Positions 12,597 to 47,254 of a stretch of DNA of 64,000 nucleotides are shown piece after piece (position 1 is the first letter of the stretch; each line of letters begins with the position of its first letter). The notes under the pieces were generated by a model that was not told where the DNA came from, searched no databases, and saw nothing but the letters and a program-made list of their open reading frames with translations. The DNA is from Chamaelirium japonicum. Its lineage: Eukaryota; Streptophyta; Magnoliopsida; Liliales; Melanthiaceae. The DNA lies in assembly GCA_947650365.1 (NCBI GenBank), contig OX393553.1, positions 36,406,526 to 36,470,525 on the forward strand. The letters run 5' to 3'. A program made the position numbers and the translations under genes.

Positions 12597-12975
12597 CCCC
12601 CCCTATACTTCCTCCTCCTCCTCTTTTCCTTCTTCTTCTTCCTCCTCCTCCTAGAAATCACGGCATTTGGTCATTCCAGGTCAAGTGCATCTTCTATGCA
12701 TTCAGTCATTGAGATTGAACGCATCTACGGAACATTCGGCACCGAATGTTTTGTAGATGCGTTTAGCTTCTATGGCCTGTAGATGTATTCAACCTCCATG
12801 GCCGAATGCATAGAAGGTGCCCTTGGCCTAGAATGGCCAAATGCCATAATTCAAGAGGAGGAAGAAGAAAAGTGGAAATAGGAGGAAGAGGAGGAAGTAA
12901 GGAAGAAGAAGGGAAAGAGTAGGAGAAAAAGAGGGGGAGGAGAAAAAAAAAGGAAGGAGGAGGAGGAAGAAGACG
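12597..12975. mobile_element. Foldback element with polypyrimidine/polypurine arms, copy 1
   Basis: A CTTCCTCC-type polypyrimidine arm (about 12600-12655) is followed by a long imperfect inverted repeat and then a GAGGAGGAAG-type polypurine arm (about 12846-12972). The stem pairs GGCATTTGGTCATTCCAGG (from about 12663) with the complement of GCCTAGAATGGCCAAATGCC (from about 12822). The centre holds repeated units around GATGCATTC/GAATGCATC. No frame or clear target duplication was found. A second member lies at 21355-21750. Confidence 0.65.
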
Positions 12976-13321
12976 ACGGTGGTGGGTTATTGCTGACGGT
13001 GGCAGCAGGCGCTGATTGCCCTTAGCATAATAGCAGAGATGATTGGGAGCGTGTTGAGATATTTTTTAAATTTAAGTTAGAGCTGCCCATGACATTTTGT
13101 GGACTGTATATAGACCTACCCTTTTTATGATAAAATGATATTGTATACCTTTCAGTTTGAAGTAAATTGGTTTCTCTTGGAGAAATAACTTAGTATATGA
13201 GAATTGATTGAGAGCTTTGAGTTTGTATGTAAAGTCTATATGAGGACTGGGTAGCCGCTACCTTGCCTCTCTTGTTGATAAACTCTCAACGTAGGCATTT
13301 ACTAAGTTTTGGTTAAAAAAC
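12976..13321. other. Non-coding spacer
   Basis: No gene, terminal repeat or coding similarity was seen here. Confidence 0.5.
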
Positions 13322-13334
13322 TTTTTTTTTTTTT

Positions 13335-13420
<86 letters not shown>
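13322..13420. repeat. Compound microsatellite T(n), (TG)n, (AG)n
   Basis: About 14 T (13322-13335), then TG repeats (13337-13384), then AG repeats (13385-13419), all uninterrupted. Confidence 0.97.
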
Positions 13421-13422
<2 letters not shown>

Positions 13423-14180
13423 TATTGGTGATCCGGTCTTGGTTTTTCTTAGACCCACTTTTGCAGAGTTGATGGGGAGTTGTAGGGGGCAATACTTTCG
13501 AACATAATTTTTTTGAGGCTAGGGTATTTTCATAAGTTTACACGCTTGAAGTGTAAAGGGTGCTTTTAAGACTGAATATGCATCTTTTGATCTAATGAGG
13601 TCCCTTTTATCCAAGGGATACATCTTCTTGAGAAGAAGATACACCTTTAGGTTGAGCCCATTCAAAGTCTTGATATGGAGACAAACTTCAGAATTTTGGG
13701 CACATCAAATCTTATGCTCCCATTAAAGTTCTCTTTGTGTTAACGAAAGTTCTATAGGTTCTTCGTTATTGCTAAATGCATATTCCATAAGGCTTTGTTG
13801 TAAATAAAAAGCCATTTTTCAATCATCTCATCCACAAACTTGATTTTAGTTGGACTAAATCCCGTTTAAAAAAACATTTTTATAGTACCTCAAAGCCTCA
13901 AGTTCATGCCAAAGCCATATTTTCCAACATCTCGTCGCCTCATGGAACTCTCCGGATGATCTTGAGGGTAATGCTCAGGGCTGCGCTGCTCCGCAGTAGT
14001 TTCGCTGCGCTGATCTTGAGGAGTTTGGGAGATAGGAGGGCTTGGAAGCGGAGGAGGGATGGGGACGGTGGGAGGAGGGAGTTGGGAAGGCTATGGTTAG
14101 GTTTATGGTTTTGAAATGGGAAAGGATAAAAAATAGGAAAAGGGAAGAGACGAAATGTAGACTACATCGGAGACAGTTAA
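13421..14180. other. Non-coding spacer
   Basis: No supported gene or element. A purine-rich patch lies near 14030-14150. Confidence 0.4.
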
Positions 14181-14201
14181 CTTAAACTGAACCACAGGCG
14201 A

Positions 14202-14308
14202 TGCTCGAGAAATAGCAGGGTTGTATAAAGGCCGGTTGGTGCTCGAGAAATTGTATAAAGGCCGGTTGGTACTATTTGGTTGGGAGGAATTATATAAAGG
14301 TCCGTTGG
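14202..14308. repeat. Short tandem repeat, unit about 20-38 bp
   Basis: TTGTATAAAGGCCGGTTGGT occurs at 14221-14240 and 14251-14270, each preceded by GCTCGAGAAA. A degenerate third copy (TATATAAAGGTCCGTTGG) lies at 14291-14308. Confidence 0.8.
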
Positions 14309-14322
14309 AGATACTCTACATG

Positions 14323-14428
14323 CTTGTTTGGTTGGGAGGAGTTGTAATTGCATGAGTTGCAACTTGTGTGTTTTGACCAAATCCCACCGTTTGGTTGTGT
14401 GAGTTGCAACTCCAAGAAACCAAACAAG
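14323..14428. mobile_element. Small terminal-inverted-repeat element (MITE candidate)
   Basis: The ends CTTGTTTGGTT and AACCAAACAAG are inverted repeats 106 bp apart. The interior motif GCATGAGTTGCAACTT recurs upstream of the host gene near 18658-18673. No clear target duplication was found, so the boundaries are uncertain. Confidence 0.4.
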
Positions 14429-14573
14429 CTTGAATTTATGGGATGAGTTCTAATTGCACCGATCGATTTTTTCTTATATATGGAGTAACTCACCCCAAAA
14501 AGTTGTGTGTATAAACTCATGCAATTGTAACACCTTCGTCCACCGCCGAACCATTGGCCACCACCACCCAATG

Positions 14574-16030
14574 TGTCACGCCCTGAAAATCCAAGAACCG
14601 ATTTTTGGGGGTGAGAAGAGTGAAGAGGGGTGAAATTTGGGTTTGGCTTAGTCAATTGGAACATGGTCAAGGCTCTCACCGGCTCTAGTCTATATTCTCA
14701 GTATAGGTGACACTCTAGTGCCATGACACACTGGTAGGATCTCTTCTAAGGGAGCACGATTAATTGAGCCTTTGACGGCAAGCAAGAAACCTCACACTCT
14801 CTCTCCAGGCACTTGAGTATATCTAGGAGCAAGGACAAGCACTCGGGATAAATTATTTTGGTCTTTTACCTCCTTATCATTGACTAGTTACTAAGGTTAA
14901 CGAGGCCTTAAGGAAAGGCCTACCAAGTGTGAATCCTCTTTTCAGCTGGATCATAGCAAGGTTATATAACTCTAACACACAATAACTAAGAGATATGGCT
15001 ACTGATTGATAATCTTATTTCATTCTCAACTATATTATCTAACATGAGACAACATAATCCAAAACATACTGAAAGATGAAGGTTACAACGATACGCCTGC
15101 TAACTCCTACTGAAGCTCCTGAGTCTCCTGCACTGAAAGTGAGTCTGCTCGTGGGAATGGGCAGCCCCCAAACGGATTTGGAAGATTAGCCAATTTAAAG
15201 GCTAGTGATATCCAATGTATTTTAATAACAAGAAATGAATATCTTCTAAGTTTTATGATTAGGGTTTTAAAAAGATAACAAATCTATCAAGATATCAAGG
15301 TTTGCATACTAATGTTCTAATATTTGCAAGTCAATAATGTACAATTTATAAAACAATGCCAACAACATAATCTAATGTCATATGTCAAGCAGTCAAGAGT
15401 TTTCTAACTTATTGTGAACGCGGTATTGTTTTGTTTATCTTGCCCCTAGTAGGCATTACTATTGGGCCTTTATTTTGCTTCAGAGGGTTAGCTCTATTCC
15501 TGCATGGGATCCATTCATGCATATTACTCAATTGGCCAAATGGTTTTTTCCGTCTTTCACGGAGGAGCACTCTTATCCATCTTGCTTTGCTTCAGGGGCT
15601 GCTGCGACCCCAGGTCGGGGTTTCCTAGGCCACGCCCCAAAAAGGGCGATTATCTGGCTTTACTGCAAACCCTGCCCGTGACCCCCAACCTACATTTGGC
15701 TTTCCACTGCACACCCCTGAAAGGTTCACTATACCAGTGTGTGCGGGGTCCCTACCTCTACTGGTAGATTATTTATTTTTCTTATCTTATCTCATTTTTC
15801 ACATTTCTTTCCATATTGTCATCATTATTTCCTATTTATCATCAAAGCTTCTATTTTACATTTCTTATTTATTATCAAAGCTCCCATTTTCAAGAGGGAC
15901 AACCCATAATTACTCTTAACACTACTTGGTCTTATTGCTCTGCAGTAACTCGACCTCGAATGGGTCAACAAGTGTTTTCTATTTTAACTTCTCCCAAACC
16001 TTCCTACAAGGGTGGAGGCCATAACACTAA
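14574..16030 (+). repeat. Possible gypsy-type LTR or LTR fragment
   Basis: The start TGTCACGCCCTGAAAATCC resembles the TGTCACGCCC start of many plant gypsy LTRs. The following 1.4 kb is non-coding. No matching second copy, primer-binding site or target duplication was found, and the right boundary is a guess. Confidence 0.3.
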
Positions 16031-17155
16031 TTAATTATAATATAGTATCCATGCAAAAGCATTTATACATAGTTCTAATTATTTGCATGCGCCAACGGAC
16101 TCGCGACGCCGCATGCAAAGCGGGTCCATTGGCCACATGCGACGAGTCTGTCAGGACCCGCATGCAGAGATGGGCACTCTAACCTTAATCCATTAAATGT
16201 TTAATATTATAATTAATAATTTAATTTTAAATACAATCATTTCACATTATTAAAAATATTTGTAAATGTCACCTCAATAGAAGAGTGCGGATGCACGTTT
16301 CCATGCTAGGGTCTAACTCGTGATTCGTCATATCATCGCGACTGGGCACTGCCAAGTGTAGAAAGTGCATGCATATCAAAATCTATTATTTAAAGGCATC
16401 AAGTATGGTTTAGGCTGTCCGGGTTCGACTCGCCCTTTGATAAAACAACCTCGGTCTTAGCTGCGAATAAGGCCATTGAGCTACTAAATAGGTTAAGGAG
16501 CCTCATCGAGCTTAAACTCGAGTTGGCAATAGTAATTACGTCTTGCTCGGTTGAATTCCGAGATACGGGAGGTTGTACCAGAGGTTACTCGGTGGCACAA
16601 GACCGAGATGGTCGTTGCCATTGTGTTGCTCAGTCGCCGGCCACATGGTTGGTGGCCATCACGATGGCAAAACAAGGGTAAAGAAATTAAGATCGGGTTG
16701 GTTCAATTTGAAGGGAAGTGAAAGAGGAAGGACTAACCCGCTACAGCCGTAAGGGGGGCTCCTTGTCTGCACCGTTGCCGCTCCTCTTCGTGGTCGGATC
16801 CTCTACTCCCAGCTAATCGTTTGTAGGGCCTCCTCCTCTACCACCCGTCCGCATGAAACTGATGAGAGGGGCGGAAAGAGAGGAAGCAAAGGGAGAGGGT
16901 GGTGTGTTGGATGCTCCCCCGCGCCACGTCCTCGACGGCTCACCCTTGCCGATCGTACTCGCAGAGAGAAGAGAACTGAGAGGAGGGGAAAGAGTATCGG
17001 GTGTTAGGGGTGAGGAGTTGAGGCTGGGCCTTTGGGTTTCTCTTTTAAAGAGAGGGGTGCTGTTCACGGGTTTGTTTTAAAATATGGGGGAGATGAATGA
17101 ATGGGCGGTGGCATTTGGATTCATATTTGGTGTCCGATCATGAGAGGGTTAAAGG
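16031..17155. other. Intergenic sequence, no supported gene
   Basis: Short open frames on both strands (for example 16813-17067 and 16853-17080) overlap each other in GC- or purine-rich sequence and resemble no known protein. A GCATGC-rich patch near 16085-16165 has small inverted repeats. Confidence 0.4.
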
Positions 17156-17596
17156 TAGGGCTGGCAATTTCGGACCCGACACGGCAGACCCGACACGAAG
17201 TTAGTGGGTTTGGGTCTAGATTAAACGGGTTCGGGTTGTAAACGGGTCGACATAGTAGACCCGTTTAATAAAAGGGTCGGGTCCGGTTTTAGGGTCTGGA
17301 CACGGTAGACCCATTTAAAATTCAACGAGTCGGGTCGGGTCTACCCGCAATTCGATACTGTAATATGTAGTACCAGTGGGTCATATCGGGTCGGTTGGGT
17401 CGAGTCGTATTGGGTCGGATCGGGTCAACTGAATAGACCCGTGTGGTAAATGGGTCTACCCATTTATGGTCGGGTACGGGTTTAGGGTATAGACACGATT
17501 AGTTAAACGGGTTGGGTCTGGGTTTAGGGGTTTTGGACATGATTCGAAACTAGACACGACATGAACCCGACCCGACAGGACCCATTGCCACCCCTA
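17156..17596. mobile_element. hAT-type MITE with 8-bp target duplication
   Basis: The terminal inverted repeats TAGGGCTGGCAAT and ATTGCCACCCCTA bound a 441-bp element rich in CGGGTCGGGT and its complement. The exact 8-bp duplication GTTAAAGG flanks it (17148-17155 and 17597-17604). End sequence and duplication length match plant hAT non-autonomous elements. There is no coding capacity. Confidence 0.92.
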
Positions 17597-17604
17597 GTTA
17601 AAGG

Positions 17605-18440
17605 GGTGGTGCTGGGCTGTTAAGGGGCACATGGAGTGAATTGAAAGGGCTTTGGGGTTGATGTGGTCGATTTGGGTGACATGTACGGGTCAAACTCGGG
17701 CTGATCCCATGCACTCAAGTGTTCCTTATCCAATATATTAATATATAAACTAGTTATGATTTGCACCTGAAATCAACCATACCATGAATCTTGAACCCTA
17801 TGATCGGCCATATTGGGCTTACCTCGCGTTGCTCATCAAGCCAACTGAGCGATCAATACCCATCAACTAATTAGATATTATTTTATTTTATTTATACACC
17901 CCCTTTAGGGTGGTATGAGCCACTAAACAATTTAGTCACCTTAGTTACTCGAATCGCAAGGTGAAACATAAAAATAAAAAAGCCATTCGATTAATTCCTT
18001 CAACAGAAAAAGTCGGGGTGCCCTCAGTAAAAATATATTATGGAATGCTGGGCATTACACACCGCCGCCCACCACCAGTCATCACCGCCTCCTACTGTAG
18101 CCAGACTGCCACCTCCTTCTCTTGTCATCCCCATCGCCGACTAGCACTCTTTGCCAGCCACCACCGCCCGCTGTCAACACCGGCCGTCGTTGCCCACTAC
18201 CACCAGACACCGCAAGCCGTCACTAGCCCCAACCGCCCGCTGCCTCCTCCTACCGCCACCATAGTTGGCCACCACGACTAGATGCCAGTCATCACTGACC
18301 CCCTCCTCATCCTGCCGCCACCACTGGCCAACCGCCAACACTAGCCACCACCTGCTGCCAGTTGGCGACCACCACCACCCGCCACGTCCACCACTTCCTA
18401 CAACAGTAGTGGGGTTGCAACCCACTAGGAGAGTTGGCAA
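17605..18440. other. Intergenic sequence with CCACC-rich low-complexity stretch
   Basis: From about 18055 to 18420 the plus strand is strongly biased to C and A in CCACC and CCGCC patterns. This opens frames on both strands (such as 17961-18281 and 18174-18440) with Pro/His- or Gly/Trp-rich products that look like composition artefacts. Confidence 0.5.
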
Positions 18441-18952
18441 AGCAACTGATGCTTTGATGAGGAGGTTGTGGATTGACTCCTTCCCTTGATTTACCCTGGA
18501 GTGAAGTGGGAATTGCCGAGTGGATTGGGCTTCACTCCGAAAAGAATTAAGTTATGCCTGAAATGGGCCATTAGTTCTCCTTCTCTCTCTCATAAAAAAA
18601 AAAAAAAAATTGCAAAAGGGTGCTTTTCCAACTGCATGAGTGCAAATCATTGCAAGTGCATGAGTTGCAACTTTACGGGGGCAGTTGACCTACCTCTCAT
18701 AATCCCATTAATTTTTGGTTCCATTCAGCGAAATAATCCAATAATGCGTCAACGTAGGTTAGGTGATGGACCCTGATTCATCACATCCGTCCGATGACAG
18801 GCAACCCCCATAAGTGAGTGGCATTCACCCAAACTGATGGTTGTAGATGAGCAATCCAGCCACCTTACGCTACGGGACACGTTATGGAAACACCACTCTT
18901 CCGACAGTGCCCGCAGCTCACACAGGTAAAGGGAAAAGGTCCAGGAAAATAA
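18441..18952 (+). promoter_or_regulatory. Upstream region of the phytyl ester synthase gene
   Basis: This is the 500 bp before the start codon. It holds an A run (18594-18609), a repeat-like GCATGAGTTGCAACTTTACG segment and a short GACACGTTATGG containing an ACGT core near 18877. No convincing TATA box was found. Placement as promoter and 5' UTR follows only from position. Confidence 0.35.
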
Positions 18953-42282
<23,330 letters not shown>

Positions 42283-42972
42283 GTATTTACTCTAATTATT
42301 CTTGATATCAAGGTTCTATATACATCGAGAAATTTGGATTAGGAATAATTTGAGCAGAAATAGCATGATCTTAAGTATCAGGCATTTTTTTCTCATGGCA
42401 ATTTGCAAGCTTTACCCTTAGATTTATGGTGTATGTTACCAGTTTTTTGCTTGCTTAAATAGCAGGGCTTTGATGCTTTGTTAGAAAATATATTTGTTGC
42501 AACTGAGTAATATTTCCTTGACTGCAATAATTCCGTGCTACAGTTCTTTTAACTCAAGGCATGTCGAGAAGGTTCATAATCTTGATATTGCTCTCAAAGT
42601 AAATCATTTGGATTCACAGGTTGTATCACCTAGAATTGTAAAAAAGTAGTATTGTTATACTTTTACATAAGTTCATATTCATAAAGTACTGAGTGGTATT
42701 GTTTTATTTTTACATGAGTCTCACATTCATAAATTACCGTTTAAACTTGTTTAAGATGACAAAAAAAGCATAAAAGTGAGAAATACTATAAAATGTTGTC
42801 AAAATGTTTCATTATTATTAATTATGTTGTTATCAAAAATGTGTTGGGGGGATGCAAATGATTCGACATTCCAAGGTGTTATGAAATCGCTACTTGGTTC
42901 TTACTTCAGAAGACTAAGAACCAAGAAAACTGTATGATGAATTCGAACTTGACTGTATTTATGTGGTCCAAT
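42283..42972. other. Start of intron 7 or of the region after the last visible exon
   Basis: AT-rich sequence after the donor GTATTTAC at 42283. No exon matching the next family block (an Asp-containing GNDQ-type motif) was found here. Confidence 0.5.
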
Positions 42973-43648
42973 CATGGATTGAAATTTCGACCAAAATTTC
43001 GGTTTCGGCCGATACCGAAACGAAAGACAGATGCGAAACTCCGAAAGTCTGCATTTCGGAGCATTTCGGTGCATTTCGATGCGTTTAGGGGAAATTTCGA
43101 CCGAAAACCAGTTGGTCTCAAGCTGAGTTGGCAGATTTCGATTCTGTTTGCGAAATCATTTAATTTCGTGTGAATTTCAACGACAATTCAACGAAATTTT
43201 GGTCAAAAACATATGGGACCTACAAAAATGACAGCGGTCGAAATCTATCTGCTCTTTCGGTGGGTTATCCGATGCCGGCTAGTAGCAGTGGAGCTGGTCT
43301 ACAATTAGAGCTAGAGGGTCAAGTGATGATGATGACATTAGCTAGACGGACAAAAATGACATTAGCTGGATGGATGAAGTATATTGATTTTGATTTCGTG
43401 ATGTAAATATATATAAATATGTGAGATTATCTAGTTGGATTTTCAACAATATGTGTTTGATGTGTTTTTCTACAAACAATTCATATAAATATGTATATGT
43501 AATTATAAAAATACTTAAATTTAAAAATTAAAAAAACATCGTAGACATCATTTTTTTTGGCCATTTTGAAATATTTCCAGGATTTCGGTCGAAATTTCGG
43601 TTTCGGTCTCAATTGAAACTAGACACGAAATCGAAATCACAAACCATG
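42973..43648. mobile_element. hAT-type element, ATTTCGG-rich
   Basis: The ends CATGGATTG and CAAACCATG are short inverted repeats. GGTCCAAT flanks the element on both sides (42965-42972 and about 43648-43655, overlapping the end by one base), the 8-bp length of hAT. The interior is rich in AAATTTCGG and its complement at both ends. It resembles 45264-46295. The open frame 42934-43173 lies in the repeat and is not a gene. Confidence 0.75.
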
Positions 43649-44481
43649 GTCCAATTAGCCAAGGTATATGAAGCCATGGTTTCCTAGGGGGAAGATCTCT
43701 CATCCACCATAGGCCCTAAATAGTAAATACCCAGTTCTATACTTGGCCTCCTTTTAATTTCTTTCTAGGATGCAATGAAAATGCGACAAGAACATAGCCT
43801 AACAATTATTATCAAGTGCAATGGTGTGTGTGAGGAAATGTGGGGTTGAAAAGCTGCAGGAAACCACAAAAGGGAAATTGAAACATTTTACTACCAGGAT
43901 GCAAATGTGTCTTGCTATGTAGGTCTACCAGATGAGCTAGGAACCTAACAATTAGGCGTCTAATCCATCGGTTACCCAAGTAAGAAAATGAGAAGAATGG
44001 GGAAAAAATCCTAGTATTTAACCAAATACAGATGTCTTTAGGGTTTGTTAGATTGCAGTGGCAGAAAGAGATCCAGAATTAGTAATTACAGCTATACGAG
44101 AAGGAAAAATGTGATGCTGTATAGTCAGCCAATGGAATCAGGTGCGTAACTGTTTGGCATAAACAATGCAGACCCATGCTTGCACATGAGAAAAAGGAGT
44201 GAAATTAAAGAGAAATGGCAAGAGATTAATCTACCATTATTCATGGAATATACTTTAGAAGAATGTAAGATGAAAATAATATGAAGTAGCTATAAGGAAA
44301 ACTAAATTCACAATCAAGATTAAAGAGAGATGTAGAGTTAAGGGTTGCAATTTTTGGAAGTTAATGGGTTAGTGATGTTAGTTAGAGACTTAGAGTTAGT
44401 AATATATTAGTAAAGAATAGATAAAGAGTTTGTCAATATTAATATATGCTGGGTTTGTGGTGGTTGAAGAGGGGGTGGGGG
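43649..44481. other. Unclassified AT-rich sequence
   Basis: No gene, terminal repeat or known element was seen. Confidence 0.45.
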
Positions 44482-47254
44482 TGACGTAGGACTGATGATG
44501 CAATGATTAAATGAACAGCAAACATTCAAAACTAATATCCATCTATTGACTTTAGCAGATGCTAATTCAGTTATAAATGAAGTTTAACAATAGACTTGTG
44601 TGATGTTAACAGGAAATTGCCGTCTCATAATACATACCAATCTAAAATTAGGAAGCGGTTAAGGTCGTCGGAAGCATAGGAGCTTCCGTTAGTATAGGGA
44701 TCATTTCTATAATTAACAACGAAAATTTAAACAACTTCAAGGATTTTCAAAATAGGGTAGGTTTAACAGGTAAATGTAAAGATACTCTATGTGACTTCTT
44801 TTATGCACAATTCAGCAGTAGCAAATATCAAATAATGGTCATGCGCAATGCGAAGCTAATTGGAACTTAATACCATGCAGGTGCAGGTGGCGGATTGACG
44901 ATTTCACGAGGAGCAAATTTCCACGAGTAGACGACGGGCTTCATGCGGCGGGAGCAACATGCGGTAGTCGTCGGCAACGTTTGCAAGTGAAGAAGTTTTG
45001 GATGTCGATGTACGCACAAGTCATTCGCCGCTCGTGATCTTCCGTAGATTCGCCCGGGGATCGTCTGAAAGCTTGAGTCGCTAATATGGATGTAATGATC
45101 GTGTGTGGCCGTTGTATAATCTCATGAGGTAATAGTGGTCGCCCGAGCAAATTCTCGATACTTCGGAACAATCCACTCATATCCCGTAAGAGAAGGAACT
45201 CAGCCGAGTTTGCCAACGTCGAGTAGGTGGGGCGGCTGAGCTGCAGGTGGTGGCGCTCCGGACCAAGGTTCGAAATCTCCATTTCGGTGGAAATTTCGAC
45301 CTTCTGGAAAATGGAAATATTTCGTGGAAATATTTCGACAGTGTGGAAATATTGTGATTTGATGGAAATGGTGGAAATATTGATTTTTTAATGGAATTTT
45401 TGAATGATACTCTGGATAGTCATAAACTAAGTATAGATACACGTTTTAGAACACTTAGATAATATTTATACCCTATCTACGGGTGTAGAGCATCACAAAA
45501 CATGTATTTTGTATTTGAGTCTGTGAGTCTTGTGCAGTCTTGTTTGAACCTGTTTTGATCTATGTTTTTTAAATGGTTTTTAATCTTTTTTGTGGAGAAA
45601 AATATTTCCAAAATAAAGATTAGTTGATTGTTAAATTAATGCTTCAAACGATTTTGAAAATGGACTTAAAACAAGAAAGTTGTGCAAGTTTGAAATCGTA
45701 CAAAAATTATGCTGAAATGCAAAACACTGTTTTTTTACTAAGTCTGAAAAAATGAGTTTTTATAAAGAAAAGTTTTTATACATTCAAAATTTTCTTTGAC
45801 GGACCATGGTTTTCTAGATGTACTTGTAGTTCTACATCTTGTGGAATTTTTTGAGCTAAAAATGAGTTGATTTAACCACTTTTCTCAACATACAAATTTT
45901 ATGAAAAACCGAAAAAACTGTTTTCTCCTACTAAAACTGAAAACCTACTTTTTGATTCACTTGGTTTTTGATTTTTTTGATATTTTTATTGAAATCAAAT
46001 GGGGGGGTATTTGCTGAAACCGAAACCCCCAGTCCCCTTTTATAACCAGTCAGTCCCAATATTTCGGTGCCAAAATCCCGAAATATCTCGCAATTTCCCG
46101 AAATATCTCGAAATTTCCACGAAATATCGCGATATTTCGTGCCGACAAATATATCGTGCGAAATATCGCGATATATCGCGATATTATCGTGATTTCTATT
46201 TCGTTTGATATCGCAGTAGACATTTCGTGTCGAGGTCTGGGAAAACCGAAATATTTCGCGATATTTCGCGAAATATTTCGAGATTTTGTACCTTGCTCCG
46301 GACCGATGGGCGGGGCTGGGGTCGGAGAAGTGGGCGGCCGACCTTCGGGTAACGGCACCACAGGCCGGAGGGCGAGGCCGGGGTCGGAAAGAGGGGCGGC
46401 TGGCCTTTGGGTAGCGACTCCACGGGTCGGAGGGTGGGCCGGGGTCGGAGAGAGGGGTGGCCGGCCTTCAGGCAGCGGTACCACCCGCTGACAGTCAAGG
46501 CCGGCGAAAAGGAGGTGTGTGTGTGTGTGGGGGGGGGTGTTCGGACTCCGGGCGGAGGCGCCAAAGGCCGGCGGGTGAGCTGGTGTCGAGGAGGTGGGCG
46601 GTCGGACGCCGGAGGGTGTCGCCTCAGGCCGACGGGCGGGTCCGGTGGCTGGATGGTGGGGGTGCAGGAATTTGGGTCGCCATCTTCCTTAAAGAGTTGA
46701 GGTTCGGGCTTGAGTGGTGATGATTCACAGAACAAAGAAAAAGAAAGACCAGAGAAAGAGAAAGAGATAGAGAGAGAGGGAAAGGGAGAGAGAGAGAGAG
46801 AGATAAAGAGAGGAGAATCTTAGAGAAGAAAGTCACGTTCATTCAAAACATCATCCCATCCATCGTACATCCTTCCCCACCTTTTTATCTTCCCAATAAC
46901 TACCCAACTGCACTCACAACTGCACCCAACTACACCCAACTGAAAAGTAACCACCCATTACCACAACTGAAAAGTAACTACACCCAAACTGAAAAGTAAC
47001 TACACCCAAACGGCAGCACATAAAAACTGACAACCTGAACATTTACATATAACCCCCTGAACAATCAGAATATTAACAGATAAACCCTGTACGTTTCTCC
47101 AAATATTTCTTGGGCCTCCAAAGCAGCTTCTTGGGCCAAATAGATGACGAAATGACAGGTCCATCATCCTCCGATCCAGAAGGATGCTGAATCCCTAGCC
47201 CTCCTCGACCGGCGTCTGTACACCCGTGTGATGGGTGGTCGGATGTCCCCATCA
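44482..47254 (-). repeat. 3' LTR of the chromovirus, interrupted by an hAT element
   Basis: Matches 52106-53836 along its length except for the extra block 45264-46303, which is an hAT insertion plus one copy of its target duplication. A GA-rich microsatellite lies near 46735-46815. Confidence 0.93.
45264..46295. mobile_element. hAT-type element inside one chromovirus LTR
   Basis: The ends CAAGGTTCGAAATCTC and GAGATTTTGTACCTTG are inverted repeats with two mismatches. The exact 8-bp duplication CTCCGGAC lies at 45256-45263 and 46296-46303. The partner LTR (near 52880) has the empty site with a single CTCCGGAC. The 1032-bp interior has repeated GGAAATATTTCG motifs near the ends and no transposase. 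Insertion therefore came after that of the chromovirus. Confidence 0.93.

Noticed and set aside
16813-17080. Gene on either strand near 16.9 kb
   Set aside because: Overlapping short frames on both strands in biased sequence with no recognisable domain or splice structure.
18174-18440. Small Trp/Gly-rich protein on the minus strand
   Set aside because: Low-complexity CCACC sequence opens frames on both strands; there is no conserved motif or coding context.
42540-42650. Next exon of the phytyl ester synthase gene
   Set aside because: A CAG acceptor-like site precedes an open stretch, but its translation does not match the expected GNDQ-type block and no suitable donor follows.
44941-45282. 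A captured host gene inside the chromovirus LTR
   Set aside because: A moderate frame exists in this LTR and a shorter version in the partner LTR at about 52565-52774. I recognise no family, and the two copies are the same LTR sequence, so there is no independent support.
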